Source: Actinophytocola sp036555685
GTDB taxonomy: Bacteria; Actinomycetota; Actinomycetes; Mycobacteriales; Pseudonocardiaceae
DNA: 64,000 nt
Assembly: GCF_036555685.1 (NCBI RefSeq)
Contig: NZ_DATBKY010000232.1
Span: 1 to 64,000, forward strand
Reading direction: 5' to 3'
Shown here: positions 43,443 through 52,005 of the stretch, one piece after another
Layout of the letters: every line of letters begins with the position of its first letter
Position numbering within the stretch: position 1 is the first letter of the stretch
Notes under the pieces: generated by a model
Databases searched by the model: none
What the model saw: only the letters and a program-made list of their open reading frames with translations
What the model was told of the DNA's origin: nothing
Translations under genes and position numbers: made by a program

Positions 43443-45488
43443 GTGGACCGCTCCGTGCTGGACCGGATCGTGGACAGACCTGCCCCGGGCACCACCGTGC
43501 CCCGCAAGTTCCGGCCCGAGCTGCAGGGGTTGCGCGCGCTCGCGGCGTTCCTCGTGGTCGTCTACCACGTCTGGCTGGGCCGGATCTCCGGTGGCGTCGA
43601 CGTCTTCTTCCTGATCTCCGGCTTCCTGATCACCGGGCAGCTCTACCGGGCGCGGTCCCGGGGTGCGATCGAGTTCCGGCCGATGTGGGGCCGGATGATC
43701 AAGCGGTTGTTCCCCGCCGCGCTGACCGTGCTGGCCGCGGTGATCGCGCTGAGCCTCGTGCTGCTGCCGGAGTACCGCTGGTTCCAGACCGTCCGCGAGG
43801 TCGTCGCGGCGGCGCTGTACGTCGAGAACTGGCAGCTGGCCGCCGACTCGGTCGACTACTTCGCCCAGCACAACACCGCGAGCCTGGTCCAGCACTACTG
43901 GTCGCTGTCGATCCAGGGCCAGTTCTACGTCGTGTGGCCGCTGCTCGTGGCCCTGGTCGGGCTGGTCGCCGCCCGCTCCCGGCTGGACCTGTGGTGGTCG
44001 TTGCTCGCGACGATGGCGATCGTGTGCACCGGTTCGCTCGCGTTCTCGGTGTACCTGACCACGGCCGACCAGCCGCTCGCGTACTTCCACTCGGCGACCC
44101 GGATCTGGGAGTTCGCGCTGGGCGGGCTGCTGGTGCTGGTGATCGACCGGGTGGTGCTCCCAAAGCCGGTCGCGCTGGTGCTGGGCTGGGCCGGCGTCGT
44201 CGGCGTCGCGATCTGCGGGTTGGTGCTGCGGGTCGGCAGCGTGTTCCCCGGCTACCTCGCGCTGTGGCCGACGGTCGCCGCCGCGCTGGTGATCGCGGCC
44301 GGGGCGACCGGCAGCGCGTTCGGCGCGGACCGCTTCCTCAGCTCCCGGCCACTGGTCTACCTCGGCAACCTGAGCTTCGCGCTGTACCTGTGGCACTGGC
44401 CGATCCTGCTGCTGTACCTGGTCGCGCGTGATCGCCCGGCGGTCGGCCCGCTCGGGGGCGCGTTCGTGATCGGCGCGTCGCTGCTGCTTGCCGTGCTCAC
44501 CTACCACTTCGTCGAGGAGCCGGTGCGCCGGTCGGCCATCGGCACGCAAACCCGGTGGGGCGCCTACCGGTTCGGCGTGCTGACGCTGGCCGTGCTGCTG
44601 GCCATGGCGGGCGGCTGGCAGCTGTACGGCAAGCAGCAGGCCGCGAGCTCCGCGGTGAGCGCGGACAACCCGCTGTACCCGGGCGCGCAGGCGCTGCGGG
44701 ACGGCCGGCTGCTGCCGGTCCGCAAGGCGAAGCCGGCGCCCGCCTACGTGGCACTGGGCGACGACTGGATCGTCAACGACTCGGCCACGTGCACCAGCTC
44801 GGCCCGCAACGCCGAGCTCAGGATCTGCCCGACCGCGGAGCCGGCGCCGGTCAAGCGGATCGTGCTGATCGGCGAGTCGCACGCCGAGCAGTTCCTCGGC
44901 GCGTTGCGGCCGTACGCGCAGACGCGTCACTGGCAGGTGCTGTCGATGCTGCGCGGCGGCTGCCCGTTCGCGCTGCCGCCAGGTCCACCGACCGATCTGG
45001 ACGCCGGGTGCGTGCGGCGGAACCGGGACGCGATCGCGGAGATCGTCGAGATGCGCCCGGACGCGGTGGTCACCGTCGGCAGCCGGGAGGTCCGGCGCGG
45101 GCTGACGGAGAACATCCCGTCGGGTTACGTCGAAGCGTGGCGGCAACTCGCGGCGCACGACATCCCGGTGATCGCGCTGCGGGACAACCCGCGGTTCACC
45201 AGGCCGCCGGTGACGTGCGTGCAGAACAAGGGCGCCGACGCCCCCGCGTGCGCCACCCCGCGCGCCCACCTGTACGCCGACCCGAACCCGTTCGACACGC
45301 TGCCCAACCGCCCGGAGGGCGTGTACTTCGTGGACACGAGCGACTACTTCTGCGACGCGTCCACCTGTCCGCCGGTAATCGGCAACGTGATCGTCTACAT
45401 GGACGACAACCACATCAGCGGCACCTACATGGCGACGGTGGCCCCCGCACTGGGCGCGGACATCGAAGAACTTCTCCGCTGGGACTAG
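43443..45488 (+). CDS. OafA/YrhL-type acyltransferase with C-terminal SGNH domain
   Basis: 681 residues. The N-terminal half is an acyltransferase-3 membrane domain of about ten helices with FRPELQGLRALAAFLVVVYH (catalytic His), DVFFLISGFLITGQL and the late YHFVEEPVRR. One more helix leads to an outer SGNH-type domain with LIGESHAEQFLG and DDNHISGTY. Such proteins O-acetylate cell-wall or exported glycans and antibiotics, passing an acyl group across the membrane. The GTG has GGAGAGG 9 bases upstream. Confidence 0.88.
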   Translation: MDRSVLDRIVDRPAPGTTVPRKFRPELQGLRALAAFLVVVYHVWLGRISGGVDVFFLISGFLITGQLYRARSRGAIEFRPMWGRMIKRLFPAALTVLAAVIALSLVLLPEYRWFQTVREVVAAALYVENWQLAADSVDYFAQHNTASLVQHYWSLSIQGQFYVVWPLLVALVGLVAARSRLDLWWSLLATMAIVCTGSLAFSVYLTTADQPLAYFHSATRIWEFALGGLLVLVIDRVVLPKPVALVLGWAGVVGVAICGLVLRVGSVFPGYLALWPTVAAALVIAAGATGSAFGADRFLSSRPLVYLGNLSFALYLWHWPILLLYLVARDRPAVGPLGGAFVIGASLLLAVLTYHFVEEPVRRSAIGTQTRWGAYRFGVLTLAVLLAMAGGWQLYGKQQAASSAVSADNPLYPGAQALRDGRLLPVRKAKPAPAYVALGDDWIVNDSATCTSSARNAELRICPTAEPAPVKRIVLIGESHAEQFLGALRPYAQTRHWQVLSMLRGGCPFALPPGPPTDLDAGCVRRNRDAIAEIVEMRPDAVVTVGSREVRRGLTENIPSGYVEAWRQLAAHDIPVIALRDNPRFTRPPVTCVQNKGADAPACATPRAHLYADPNPFDTLPNRPEGVYFVDTSDYFCDASTCPPVIGNVIVYMDDNHISGTYMATVAPALGADIEELLRWD

Positions 45489-45566
45489 CGCCACTTCGCC
45501 CGCTCTCCGCGTCTGTGCGGGGTCGATGTCTACTCGTGATCGCCGGCGGGCAACGGGTTCCGCGCG

Positions 45567-45594
45567 GTCTTCCGTCTTCCCGGCACCGGAAGAC
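45567..45594 (+). promoter_or_regulatory. Hairpin directly before the DUF4349 ribosome site
   Basis: GTCTTCCG (45567-45574) and CGGAAGAC (45587-45594) form a perfect 8-base-pair stem with a 12-base loop, ending two bases before CGGGAGG. Operator or mRNA structure. Confidence 0.4.
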
Positions 45595-45607
45595 TTCGGG
45601 AGGACCC

Positions 45608-46495
45608 ATGAACCGCAGGCTCGTCGGCCTCGGACTCGTGCTGGGCGTGGCGCTCGGCCTCGCCACGGCGTGCACTGGTAGCTCGGGCACGTCGGCCGAC
45701 AGCGCCGCCATGCCGTACGAGGCGGAGAGCTCCGGTGGCGGCCAGCCGAAGTCGGCGGGGGACAAGGGAGGCGCCGCCGAGGACCAGGACGCCGGCCAGC
45801 CGGGCGTGGACAGGTCGCTGGTGCGCACGGCGACCATCGAGCTGGCGGGCGCCGACGTCGGCGAGATCGTCGACCGCGCGCACGACGTGGCGGCCACCGA
45901 GGGCGGCTACACCGGCCGGGAAGACGTTCGCGCCGAGTCCGCGACGCTCACGCTGCGAGTGCCCGCGGACCGGTTCGACCAGGCGCTCGACAAGCTGTCC
46001 GACCTCGGCGAGGTGATCAACCGGAGCCAGTCCACAGAGGACGTCACCGAGAAGGCCGTCGACCTCGACAGCCGGGTCGCCACCCAGCGGGCAAGCGTCG
46101 ACCGTGTTCGCGCGCTGCTGGCCAAGGCGAGCACGGTGGACGAGATCGTGCGGATCGAGCAGGAGCTGACCACCCGCGAGTCGGACCTCGAGTCGCTCGA
46201 GCAGCGCCGGCAGGCGCTGGCCGGTCAGGTGGCCATGTCCACGGTGAGCCTCAAGGTCGGCAAGACCGCCGCGCCACCGCCGCGGCAGGAGGAGGCGAGC
46301 GGTTTCCTCGCCGGCCTGTCCGCCGGCTGGGGCGCGTTCCTCGACGCCGGCGCGGTCACGCTGCGGATCGTCGGCGCGCTGCTGCCTTTCCTGCTCCTGC
46401 TCGGCGTGCCCGCCGTGCTGGCGCTGCGCTGGTGGCGCCGCCGCCGCACAACGCCGACGACGGCGACGACGGCGCCGGCGGCCCAGCAGCCGTGA
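45608..46495 (+). CDS. DUF4349 lipoprotein with coiled coil and membrane helix
   Basis: 295 residues. A lipoprotein signal ends at LATAC (Cys22). After a low-complexity linker, about 68-215 form the DUF4349 domain with VRTATIELAGADV and a long coiled coil (AVDLDSRVATQRASVDRVRALLAKAS to LESLEQRRQALAG). A hydrophobic helix lies near 255-278, followed by a basic Thr-rich tail, so both ends touch the membrane. The family is widespread but its function is not known. GGGAGGACCC precedes the ATG. Confidence 0.8.
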   Translation: MNRRLVGLGLVLGVALGLATACTGSSGTSADSAAMPYEAESSGGGQPKSAGDKGGAAEDQDAGQPGVDRSLVRTATIELAGADVGEIVDRAHDVAATEGGYTGREDVRAESATLTLRVPADRFDQALDKLSDLGEVINRSQSTEDVTEKAVDLDSRVATQRASVDRVRALLAKASTVDEIVRIEQELTTRESDLESLEQRRQALAGQVAMSTVSLKVGKTAAPPPRQEEASGFLAGLSAGWGAFLDAGAVTLRIVGALLPFLLLLGVPAVLALRWWRRRRTTPTTATTAPAAQQP

Positions 46496-46503
46496 GGTAG
46501 GGG

Positions 46504-47505
46504 TCAGGCGTCGCGTGGCGCGCGCGGTCGAGCGGGCGGGGGACCGGTCCGGCGGAAGGCGCCGGGGGCGGCTCCGTGTTCGCGGGCGAAAGCCTTGCTG
46601 AACGCGGCCGCAGAGCTGTAACCCGTGCTCGTGGCGATGGCGTGGAGGGTCTGGTCGCCGTCGCGCAGCAGGGTCGCGGCCTTGCGCAGGCGCCAGCGGG
46701 CGAGGTACTGCATCGCCGGCTCGCCGACGAGAGTGGTGAACCGGGCCGAGAACGCCGAGCGGGACATCCCGACCTCGGCGGCGAGCTTGGCGACCGTCCA
46801 CGGCGCGGCCGGGTCGTCGTGCATGAGCTGTAGCGCGGTTCCGATGGTCGGGTCGACGAGCGCGCGCAGCCAGCTCGGCCGCTCCGTGGGCAGCGCGGCG
46901 AGGTGGCTGCGGAGAACGTAGACGAACAACGCGTCGCAGAGCCGGTTCAGTACGGTCGTCATGCCGGGCCGGCCGGCTCGCGACTCGTAGCTGAGCATCT
47001 TCACGGTCTGGGCGAGCCATGTTCCGCTGTCGGTCGCCTGTTCGCGGGCGTGCAGCACCGCGGGCAGCGCGTCGAGCAGGACGTCGCCGCGCGGGTCGGC
47101 GAACTCGAACCAGCCGCAGGCGAGCTGGGTGGTCGGCGCCGCGCCGCGCTCGGCGGCCGCCGGCCGGTCGCCGACCCGGCAGAACGCTCCACTTGCGACC
47201 ATCTCCGCGATGTCCCGGGCCGGGGTGGTGGGCGTGTCGCGCAGGACGTGTTCGCGGCCCGGCGCCAGGACGACCACGTCGCCGCTCTCCACGGTGATCG
47301 GCTCGGGCTCACCGGCCACGCTCAGCCAGCCGTGGCCCCGGGTGACGACGTGGAACGCCAGCTGCTCGGCCGACCGCGCGCGGATGCCCCAGGGTGGTGC
47401 GAGCTCGGTCTGGAACAGCATGCCGCTGTCCACCCGCATGGTCTCCAGCACGTCGTCCGGCACGTGGACATCGGCGACGACGTCTTCCGCGACGGCATGG
47501 CGCAA
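46504..47505 (-). CDS. AraC-family regulator with cupin sensor domain
   Basis: About 333 residues. The N-terminal cupin (VDSGMLFQTELAPPWGIRA to about 190) is followed by a two-helix-turn-helix AraC domain at the end (WTVAKLAAEVGMSRSAFSARFTTL and LHAIATSTGYSSAAAFSKAF). It should respond to a small ligand and control nearby oxidoreductases, as such genes commonly sit beside SDRs. The start is uncertain: TTG at 47505 has GGGGAA upstream, while GTG at 47463 or ATG at 47439 match the family start better. The first variant overlaps the NmrA remnant. Confidence 0.8.
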   Translation of the reverse strand: MRHAVAEDVVADVHVPDDVLETMRVDSGMLFQTELAPPWGIRARSAEQLAFHVVTRGHGWLSVAGEPEPITVESGDVVVLAPGREHVLRDTPTTPARDIAEMVASGAFCRVGDRPAAAERGAAPTTQLACGWFEFADPRGDVLLDALPAVLHAREQATDSGTWLAQTVKMLSYESRAGRPGMTTVLNRLCDALFVYVLRSHLAALPTERPSWLRALVDPTIGTALQLMHDDPAAPWTVAKLAAEVGMSRSAFSARFTTLVGEPAMQYLARWRLRKAATLLRDGDQTLHAIATSTGYSSAAAFSKAFAREHGAAPGAFRRTGPPPARPRAPRDA

Positions 47506-47691
47506 GCCGGATTCCCCGCCCCGCTGGTCGAGATGCGGTCGGAGTACTGCGCCGCGGTCCGGGCCGGCACCGTCGACGTCGTCACCGACGACGTGGCCCG
47601 GCTCCTGCGCCGGCCCGCTCGCGACTACCGAACCTGGGCGGCGGCGAACGCGGCCGCGTTCGCCGCGCTCACCGCCAACCCCAGCCGCTGA
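47464..47691 (+). pseudogene. 3' remnant of an NmrA-like NAD(P)-binding protein gene
   Basis: The plus-strand frame ending in TGA at 47691 reads DIGDDVFRDGMAQAGFPAP, then EYCAAVRAGTVDVV and DYRTWAAANAAAF. This is the usual C-terminal tail of NmrA/atypical SDR proteins (about 75 residues). Upstream the frame falls inside the opposite AraC gene and loses any likeness, so the first 200 or so residues are gone. A deletion or inversion joined the AraC gene to this tail. It runs straight into the leader of the following SDR gene. Confidence 0.55.
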
Positions 47692-47705
47692 GGAGGTCGA
47701 CCGAG

Positions 47706-48557
47706 ATGAACGGCAAGACGGTGCTCATCACCGGCGGGGCAGGCGGCATCGGCCGGGCCACCGCGCACGGGCTGGCGGCGCTGGGCGCACACGTCGTGCT
47801 GGTCGCCCGGGACCCGGCCAAGGGCGACCGGACGGTCACCGAGATCCGCCGCCAGGCCGGCAACGACGACGTCGAGATGCTCGTGGCCGACCTGTCCTCC
47901 CAGGCGTCGGTGCGCGCGCTGGCCGGCCAGGTCGAGGCGCGCCTGCAGCGGCTGGACGTGCTGGTCAACAACGCCGGCGGGTTCTGGGCCACCCGCAGGA
48001 CCACTGTGGACGGTCTGGAGCACACATTCGCCGTCAACCACCTGGCCCCGTTCCTGCTCACGAACCTGTTGCTGGACAAGCTGAAGGCCAGCGCGCCCGC
48101 CCGCGTGGTCACGGTCAGCTCGGGCGCGCAGGCGATGGGCCGGCTGAACTTCGACGACCTGCAGGGCGAGACGGGCTACAGCGGCCAGACCGCCTACAAC
48201 CAGTCCAAGCTCGCCAACGTCATGTTCTGTTACGCGCTCGCGCGGCGGCTGGCGGGGACCGGCGTGACGTCCACCGTGCTGCATCCCGGTGTCGTGCGGT
48301 CGAACTTCGGCAAGGACGACCCGACCCCGGCGATCAGGTTCGTCATCACCTGGTTCAAGCCGTTCCTGAAGTCTCCGGAGCGCGGCGCCCGGACGTCGAT
48401 CCACCTCGCGAGCTCACCCGAGGTGGCGGGCGTGACCGGCGAGTACTTCTCCGGCAAGCGGGTTCGCAGGTCCGCCAAGTTGAGCCACGACCTCGCCGCC
48501 GGCGAACGCCTGTGGCACGAGAGCGAACGGCTCGTCGGCCTGCCGGTCACGCCCTGA
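47706..48557 (+). CDS. Short-chain dehydrogenase (WWOX/retinol-dehydrogenase-like)
   Basis: 283 residues. TGGAGGIG near 8-16 binds NAD(P), VNNAGG follows, VTVSSGA supplies the Ser and YNQSK the Tyr-Lys pair. The order resembles the retinol-dehydrogenase-like branch. AGGAGG lies 9 bases before the ATG. It would act as a reductase or dehydrogenase on an unknown alcohol or carbonyl. It may be controlled by the divergent AraC regulator. Confidence 0.85.
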   Translation: MNGKTVLITGGAGGIGRATAHGLAALGAHVVLVARDPAKGDRTVTEIRRQAGNDDVEMLVADLSSQASVRALAGQVEARLQRLDVLVNNAGGFWATRRTTVDGLEHTFAVNHLAPFLLTNLLLDKLKASAPARVVTVSSGAQAMGRLNFDDLQGETGYSGQTAYNQSKLANVMFCYALARRLAGTGVTSTVLHPGVVRSNFGKDDPTPAIRFVITWFKPFLKSPERGARTSIHLASSPEVAGVTGEYFSGKRVRRSAKLSHDLAAGERLWHESERLVGLPVTP

Positions 48558-48779
48558 CTCACGCGACGGTGACGCCACGGGGCATCGGCAGCCACAGCTT
48601 CGACCTGGGGCAACGGCGCCGTCACGAAGACGGTGGCGCAGGCGGGTACGAGCGAACAGAGCACAAGACGCTTTGAGCCCAGCCTGATTGCATCGCCTCG
48701 AGCGGTCGCGTGTCACAACTCGCCGGTCCTCCCCAGGAGGAGGACGTGTGCGCGCGGTCGAGCTGGATACTGGATCCTT

Positions 48780-49676
48780 ATGGACGAGAGCCTCGACGAC
48801 GTGGCGATCAACGTGCGGAAGGCCAGGAGCAGCCGCTGGGCGGGCAGGCGGCTCGCGAACAGCGACGCGACCTGGGCCTACCTCGAGGCGGGGCAGCGCC
48901 TGGTCGAGCGGGAGCTCCTGGGGGACGTCGAGGCGGACAAGCTCACGTTCCGCCCGCTCGCCACGCTGACCGGGCACGAGATCGTCGAGGAGGCGCTGGC
49001 GAACGGGCGGCGGCTGGCGCGGAAACCGACGCGTGCGATGTTCCGCGACCGGTGGCCGATCTTCCGCGACTACATGAGCGACCTCGTCCGGTTCGTGCTG
49101 CGCGGCCGCAACTCGCTGACCAACCGCGTGCTGGACGACGGCTCCCGGGACCGCCTGCGCGGGACGGCGAGGTTCAGCGCGGCGGTCCACGAGGTGGCCT
49201 ACCACGACATGAAGCTGGTGCACGGAGATCCGGCCGCGATCAGGTTCCAGTACCTCATGACCGGGCTCGCCGACTACGACGAGGGCATCCGCGAGGCGCT
49301 CGCGCGGGTGTACGAGAACTCCTTCGCCTACTGGCGGTCCGCGTACCAGACGATCCTCGACGCCCGCGCGGTGTCGCTGCGGCCCGGCCTCACGCTCGAC
49401 GAGTTCACGATGATGCTGACGAGCATGGCCGAGGGGCTCGGCCTGCGGCACATCGGCGCCGCCGGGCAGAAGGTGATCGACCACCACCGGCGCCGGGCCC
49501 TGCTCGGCAAGGCGGTCAACCTGCTGATCGCCGGCGCGATCGACCCGGGGGACGGCCGCAAGGTCGAGGACGTCGTCGACGAGCTCATGGCGGTCGAGCC
49601 GCCGCCGCAGCGCTCGCGTACCTCGAAGCTGGCCGCCCTGCGCGCCCGTGCCGCGCGCCGCCTCGGCCCCAGGTGA
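48780..49676 (+). CDS. Hypothetical protein, TetR-C-terminal-like
   Basis: 298 residues, helical and rich in Arg. The part from about 190 to 250 (FAYWRSAYQTILDARAVSLRPGLTLDEFTMMLTSMAEGL) resembles the ligand-binding half of TetR regulators, and an N-terminal stretch may be a degenerate helix-turn-helix. I do not recognise a named family. The ATG lacks a clear ribosome site; GTGs upstream lie in other frames. Neighbours (SDR, subtilase) do not show a role. Confidence 0.55.
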   Translation: MDESLDDVAINVRKARSSRWAGRRLANSDATWAYLEAGQRLVERELLGDVEADKLTFRPLATLTGHEIVEEALANGRRLARKPTRAMFRDRWPIFRDYMSDLVRFVLRGRNSLTNRVLDDGSRDRLRGTARFSAAVHEVAYHDMKLVHGDPAAIRFQYLMTGLADYDEGIREALARVYENSFAYWRSAYQTILDARAVSLRPGLTLDEFTMMLTSMAEGLGLRHIGAAGQKVIDHHRRRALLGKAVNLLIAGAIDPGDGRKVEDVVDELMAVEPPPQRSRTSKLAALRARAARRLGPR

Positions 49677-49723
49677 AGATGCCGGACCTCTGTGTCGATT
49701 CGACAGTCGGAACCGACCGTCTC

Positions 49724-49737
49724 CGCGAGCTCGCGGT
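49724..49737. terminator. Perfect 14-base palindrome in the convergent gap
   Basis: CCGCGAGCTCGCGG, 47 bases after the TetR-like gene stop. It may terminate that gene. Confidence 0.35.
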
Positions 49738-49782
49738 GGTGAACCACGCCGTCTCGGTCAGCCTCGAGAAGAGGTGAGCGCG

Positions 49783-49797
49783 GACCGGCCGCCGGTC
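49783..49797 (-). terminator. Short hairpin at the subtilase stop
   Basis: GACCGG and CCGGTC with a 3-base loop, overlapping the stop codon of the subtilase gene. Candidate only. Confidence 0.35.
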
Positions 49798-51247
49798 AGC
49801 GGGTGACCGCGTCCAGTGCGTCCACCAGGCCGTGGCCGTAGAAGCCCTGTCCCGACCGGCCGCCCTGGCAGTGGGCGAGCCACGCCCCGGTGCCGTCCGG
49901 GTCGTAGACGCCGCCGGGTGGGCAGGGCAGCCGGTCGGCCTGCCGTTCGAGCGCGGCGACCACGTGGGTCGGCGACCAGCCGGGGTGTGTGCTGCGGATC
50001 AGCGCGACGACGCCGGCGACGTGCGGTGCGGCGGCCGACGTGCCGCCGAAGTAACCCCACTGCCCGCCGCTCAGCGTGGTCAGCACGCCCGGGTTGTCTT
50101 CGCCGGTGCCCGGGAACTGGTCGACGTCGCCGCTCGCCGCGGTCACGTCGACGTCCCGGATGCCGTAGTTGGAGTTGCGTGCCTTGCGTTCCTCGGCACC
50201 GATCCCGGACACGGTCACCACGCCGGGCACCTCCGCGGGCACCTGCTGGCAGTTGTCGCCGGTGAGCCGTTCCATCGGTTCGCCGTTGTCCGGGCTGATG
50301 TCGTCCAGTACCGGATGCGACAGGTCCCAGTTGGCGTTGCCGATCGCCGCCACGTTCACCACGCCGCGGTCGGCGGCGTAGTCGATCGCGCGGCGCATCG
50401 CCTCGAGTCCCGCCGCCTGGTCGGGATCCTCATCGCACCAGCGCACCCACGGGTCGGCGGTCCACGACGCGTTGGTCACGTCGATGCCGTGGTCGGCGGC
50501 CCACACGTACCCGCAGATCACGTGCTCGGGGTAGATGAACCCGTCCGAGTCGGCCATCCGTACCGAGGCGATGCGCACGTTCGGCGCCACCCCGGCGATG
50601 CCGACGCCGTTGCGGGCGGCGGCGATGATCCCGGCCACGGCGACGCCGTGCGGGAAGAAGCCGGGCAACGTGTCCCACGCGCCTGGTGAGGTGTCCGGTA
50701 TGCCCTCGTCACCGCAGCCGAACGACCTGCTCGCGTCGATGTTCGGGGCGAGGTCGGGATGCGTGGCCTCCACCCCGTAGTCCAGCACGCCGACCACCAC
50801 GTCGCGGCTGCCACCCGAGATCTCGTTGGCCTGGTCGGCACGGATCTGGCGCATGCTCCACTGGTTCTCGGCGAGCGGTTCGGCGGCGGCCGGCGTCACC
50901 CGTCCATCCACAGTGGACGACTTGGCCGCCGGTGGCGCGCCGGCGAGCTCGACCAGGTCGCGGGTCGCACCCGCGGCGACCACGCCGGGCAGCGGCCGCA
51001 CCGCCGCGGCGAAGCCCGCATCGGGCGAGGTCGCCACCACGACGCCGATCTGCGGCCAGCTACGCACCACGTGCCCGCCGGCGTCCCGTACCGATGCCTC
51101 GGTGCGCGCGAGCGGTGCGCCCTTCCTGGCCAGCACCACGAAGTGCGCCACCGGCTCCTCCTGGGCGGCGGCGGGCGGGCCCGCCGTCATCCCGGTGGCG
51201 ACGAGCGCCGCGGTCACGATCAGTGCGCGTACTGCAGTCCGTTGCAC
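49796..51247 (-). CDS. Secreted S8-family serine protease (subtilisin-like)
   Basis: 483 residues. A signal peptide ends near Ala28. A propeptide (about 30-125) precedes the catalytic domain. The triad is Asp156 (VLDYGVEATHPDL), His200 (FFPHGVAVAGI) and Ser404 (GGTSAAAPHVAG), with the oxyanion Asn304 in AIGN. Four or more Cys suggest disulfides. Mycosin-like length, but no C-terminal membrane helix is seen, so it is probably released. It faces the ECF-sigma operon across a 233-base divergent gap. Confidence 0.9.
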   Translation of the reverse strand: MQRTAVRALIVTAALVATGMTAGPPAAAQEEPVAHFVVLARKGAPLARTEASVRDAGGHVVRSWPQIGVVVATSPDAGFAAAVRPLPGVVAAGATRDLVELAGAPPAAKSSTVDGRVTPAAAEPLAENQWSMRQIRADQANEISGGSRDVVVGVLDYGVEATHPDLAPNIDASRSFGCGDEGIPDTSPGAWDTLPGFFPHGVAVAGIIAAARNGVGIAGVAPNVRIASVRMADSDGFIYPEHVICGYVWAADHGIDVTNASWTADPWVRWCDEDPDQAAGLEAMRRAIDYAADRGVVNVAAIGNANWDLSHPVLDDISPDNGEPMERLTGDNCQQVPAEVPGVVTVSGIGAEERKARNSNYGIRDVDVTAASGDVDQFPGTGEDNPGVLTTLSGGQWGYFGGTSAAAPHVAGVVALIRSTHPGWSPTHVVAALERQADRLPCPPGGVYDPDGTGAWLAHCQGGRSGQGFYGHGLVDALDAVTR

Positions 51248-51480
51248 GACCCCTCCAGACGTCCACCAAGAAGATGGCGGCTGCGATCATGTTCCGGCTG
51301 CGAATGTGCACAACCGATACGACTATGTAGTGAGCCCCGCCGATGTCACATGTGTGGCGCCGGCGGTGCTCAACAGGTGTGGACCTGGTGGATGGTGGGC
51401 GCGCCGACGCCCTCGTGACAGCCCTGTCCGCCGGCGGCCGCGGCGCCGCGGCCGGGCGTGCGGAGCGGAAGGACGGCGGT

Positions 51481-52005
51481 GTGGCCTTGTCGGGTCCTCG
51501 GGAGCGCGAGGCCGTCCGAGCCGACCTCGAACAGGTCTTCCGCGCCACCTACCCGCGGGTCGTCGCGGTCGCCGCGCGGGTGCTGGGCTCCCGGGACGAG
51601 GCCGAGGACGTCGCGCAGGAGGTGTTCCTGACGTTCGGCCGCTCGTCGGTGCCCGCCGGGCAGGCCGTTGGCTGGCTGACGGTCGCCGCGGCGCACACCG
51701 CCCTGAACCACCTCCGCTCGGGCCGGCGCCGTGCCGTGCGCGAGGAGGCCGCCCGCGACGGCGCGCCCGCCTCCCCGGACGTCGCCGACGCGGTGGTCAC
51801 CCGCGACGAGCGCCGCCTCGTGCGGGCGGCGCTGGCGCGGCTGCCTCGCCGGCAGGCCGTGGCGCTGGTCCTGCGGCACAGCGGCCTCAGCTACGCCGAG
51901 GTCGCCGCCGCTCTCGAGCTCTCTCCCGGCAGCGTGGGCACGACCGTGCGACGCGCCGAGTCCGCCCTGCGCAAGGAGTTGAACCGTCATGCGTCATCCG
52001 AGTGA
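51481..52005 (+). CDS. ECF-type RNA polymerase sigma factor
   Basis: 174 residues. Region 2 is seen as ATYPRVVAVAARVLGSRDEAEDVAQEVFLTF and region 4 as SYAEVAAALELSPGSVGTTVRRAESAL. The GTG at 51481 has GGAAGGA 7 bases upstream and gives the usual length; earlier in-frame ATGs add a low-complexity leader. It overlaps the anti-sigma gene by 17 bases and probably activates its own operon. Confidence 0.88.
   Translation: MALSGPREREAVRADLEQVFRATYPRVVAVAARVLGSRDEAEDVAQEVFLTFGRSSVPAGQAVGWLTVAAAHTALNHLRSGRRRAVREEAARDGAPASPDVADAVVTRDERRLVRAALARLPRRQAVALVLRHSGLSYAEVAAALELSPGSVGTTVRRAESALRKELNRHASSE

Noticed and set aside
49680..49778. 32-codon frame after the TetR-like gene
   Set aside because: No ribosome site or recognisable feature; it spans a palindrome that better fits a terminator.
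18859..50917. TCCAC(A/T)GTGGA palindromes at 18859 and 50907, with near matches at 48000 and 57815
   Set aside because: Scattered in coding and non-coding sequence; probably an over-represented genomic word rather than a specific site.
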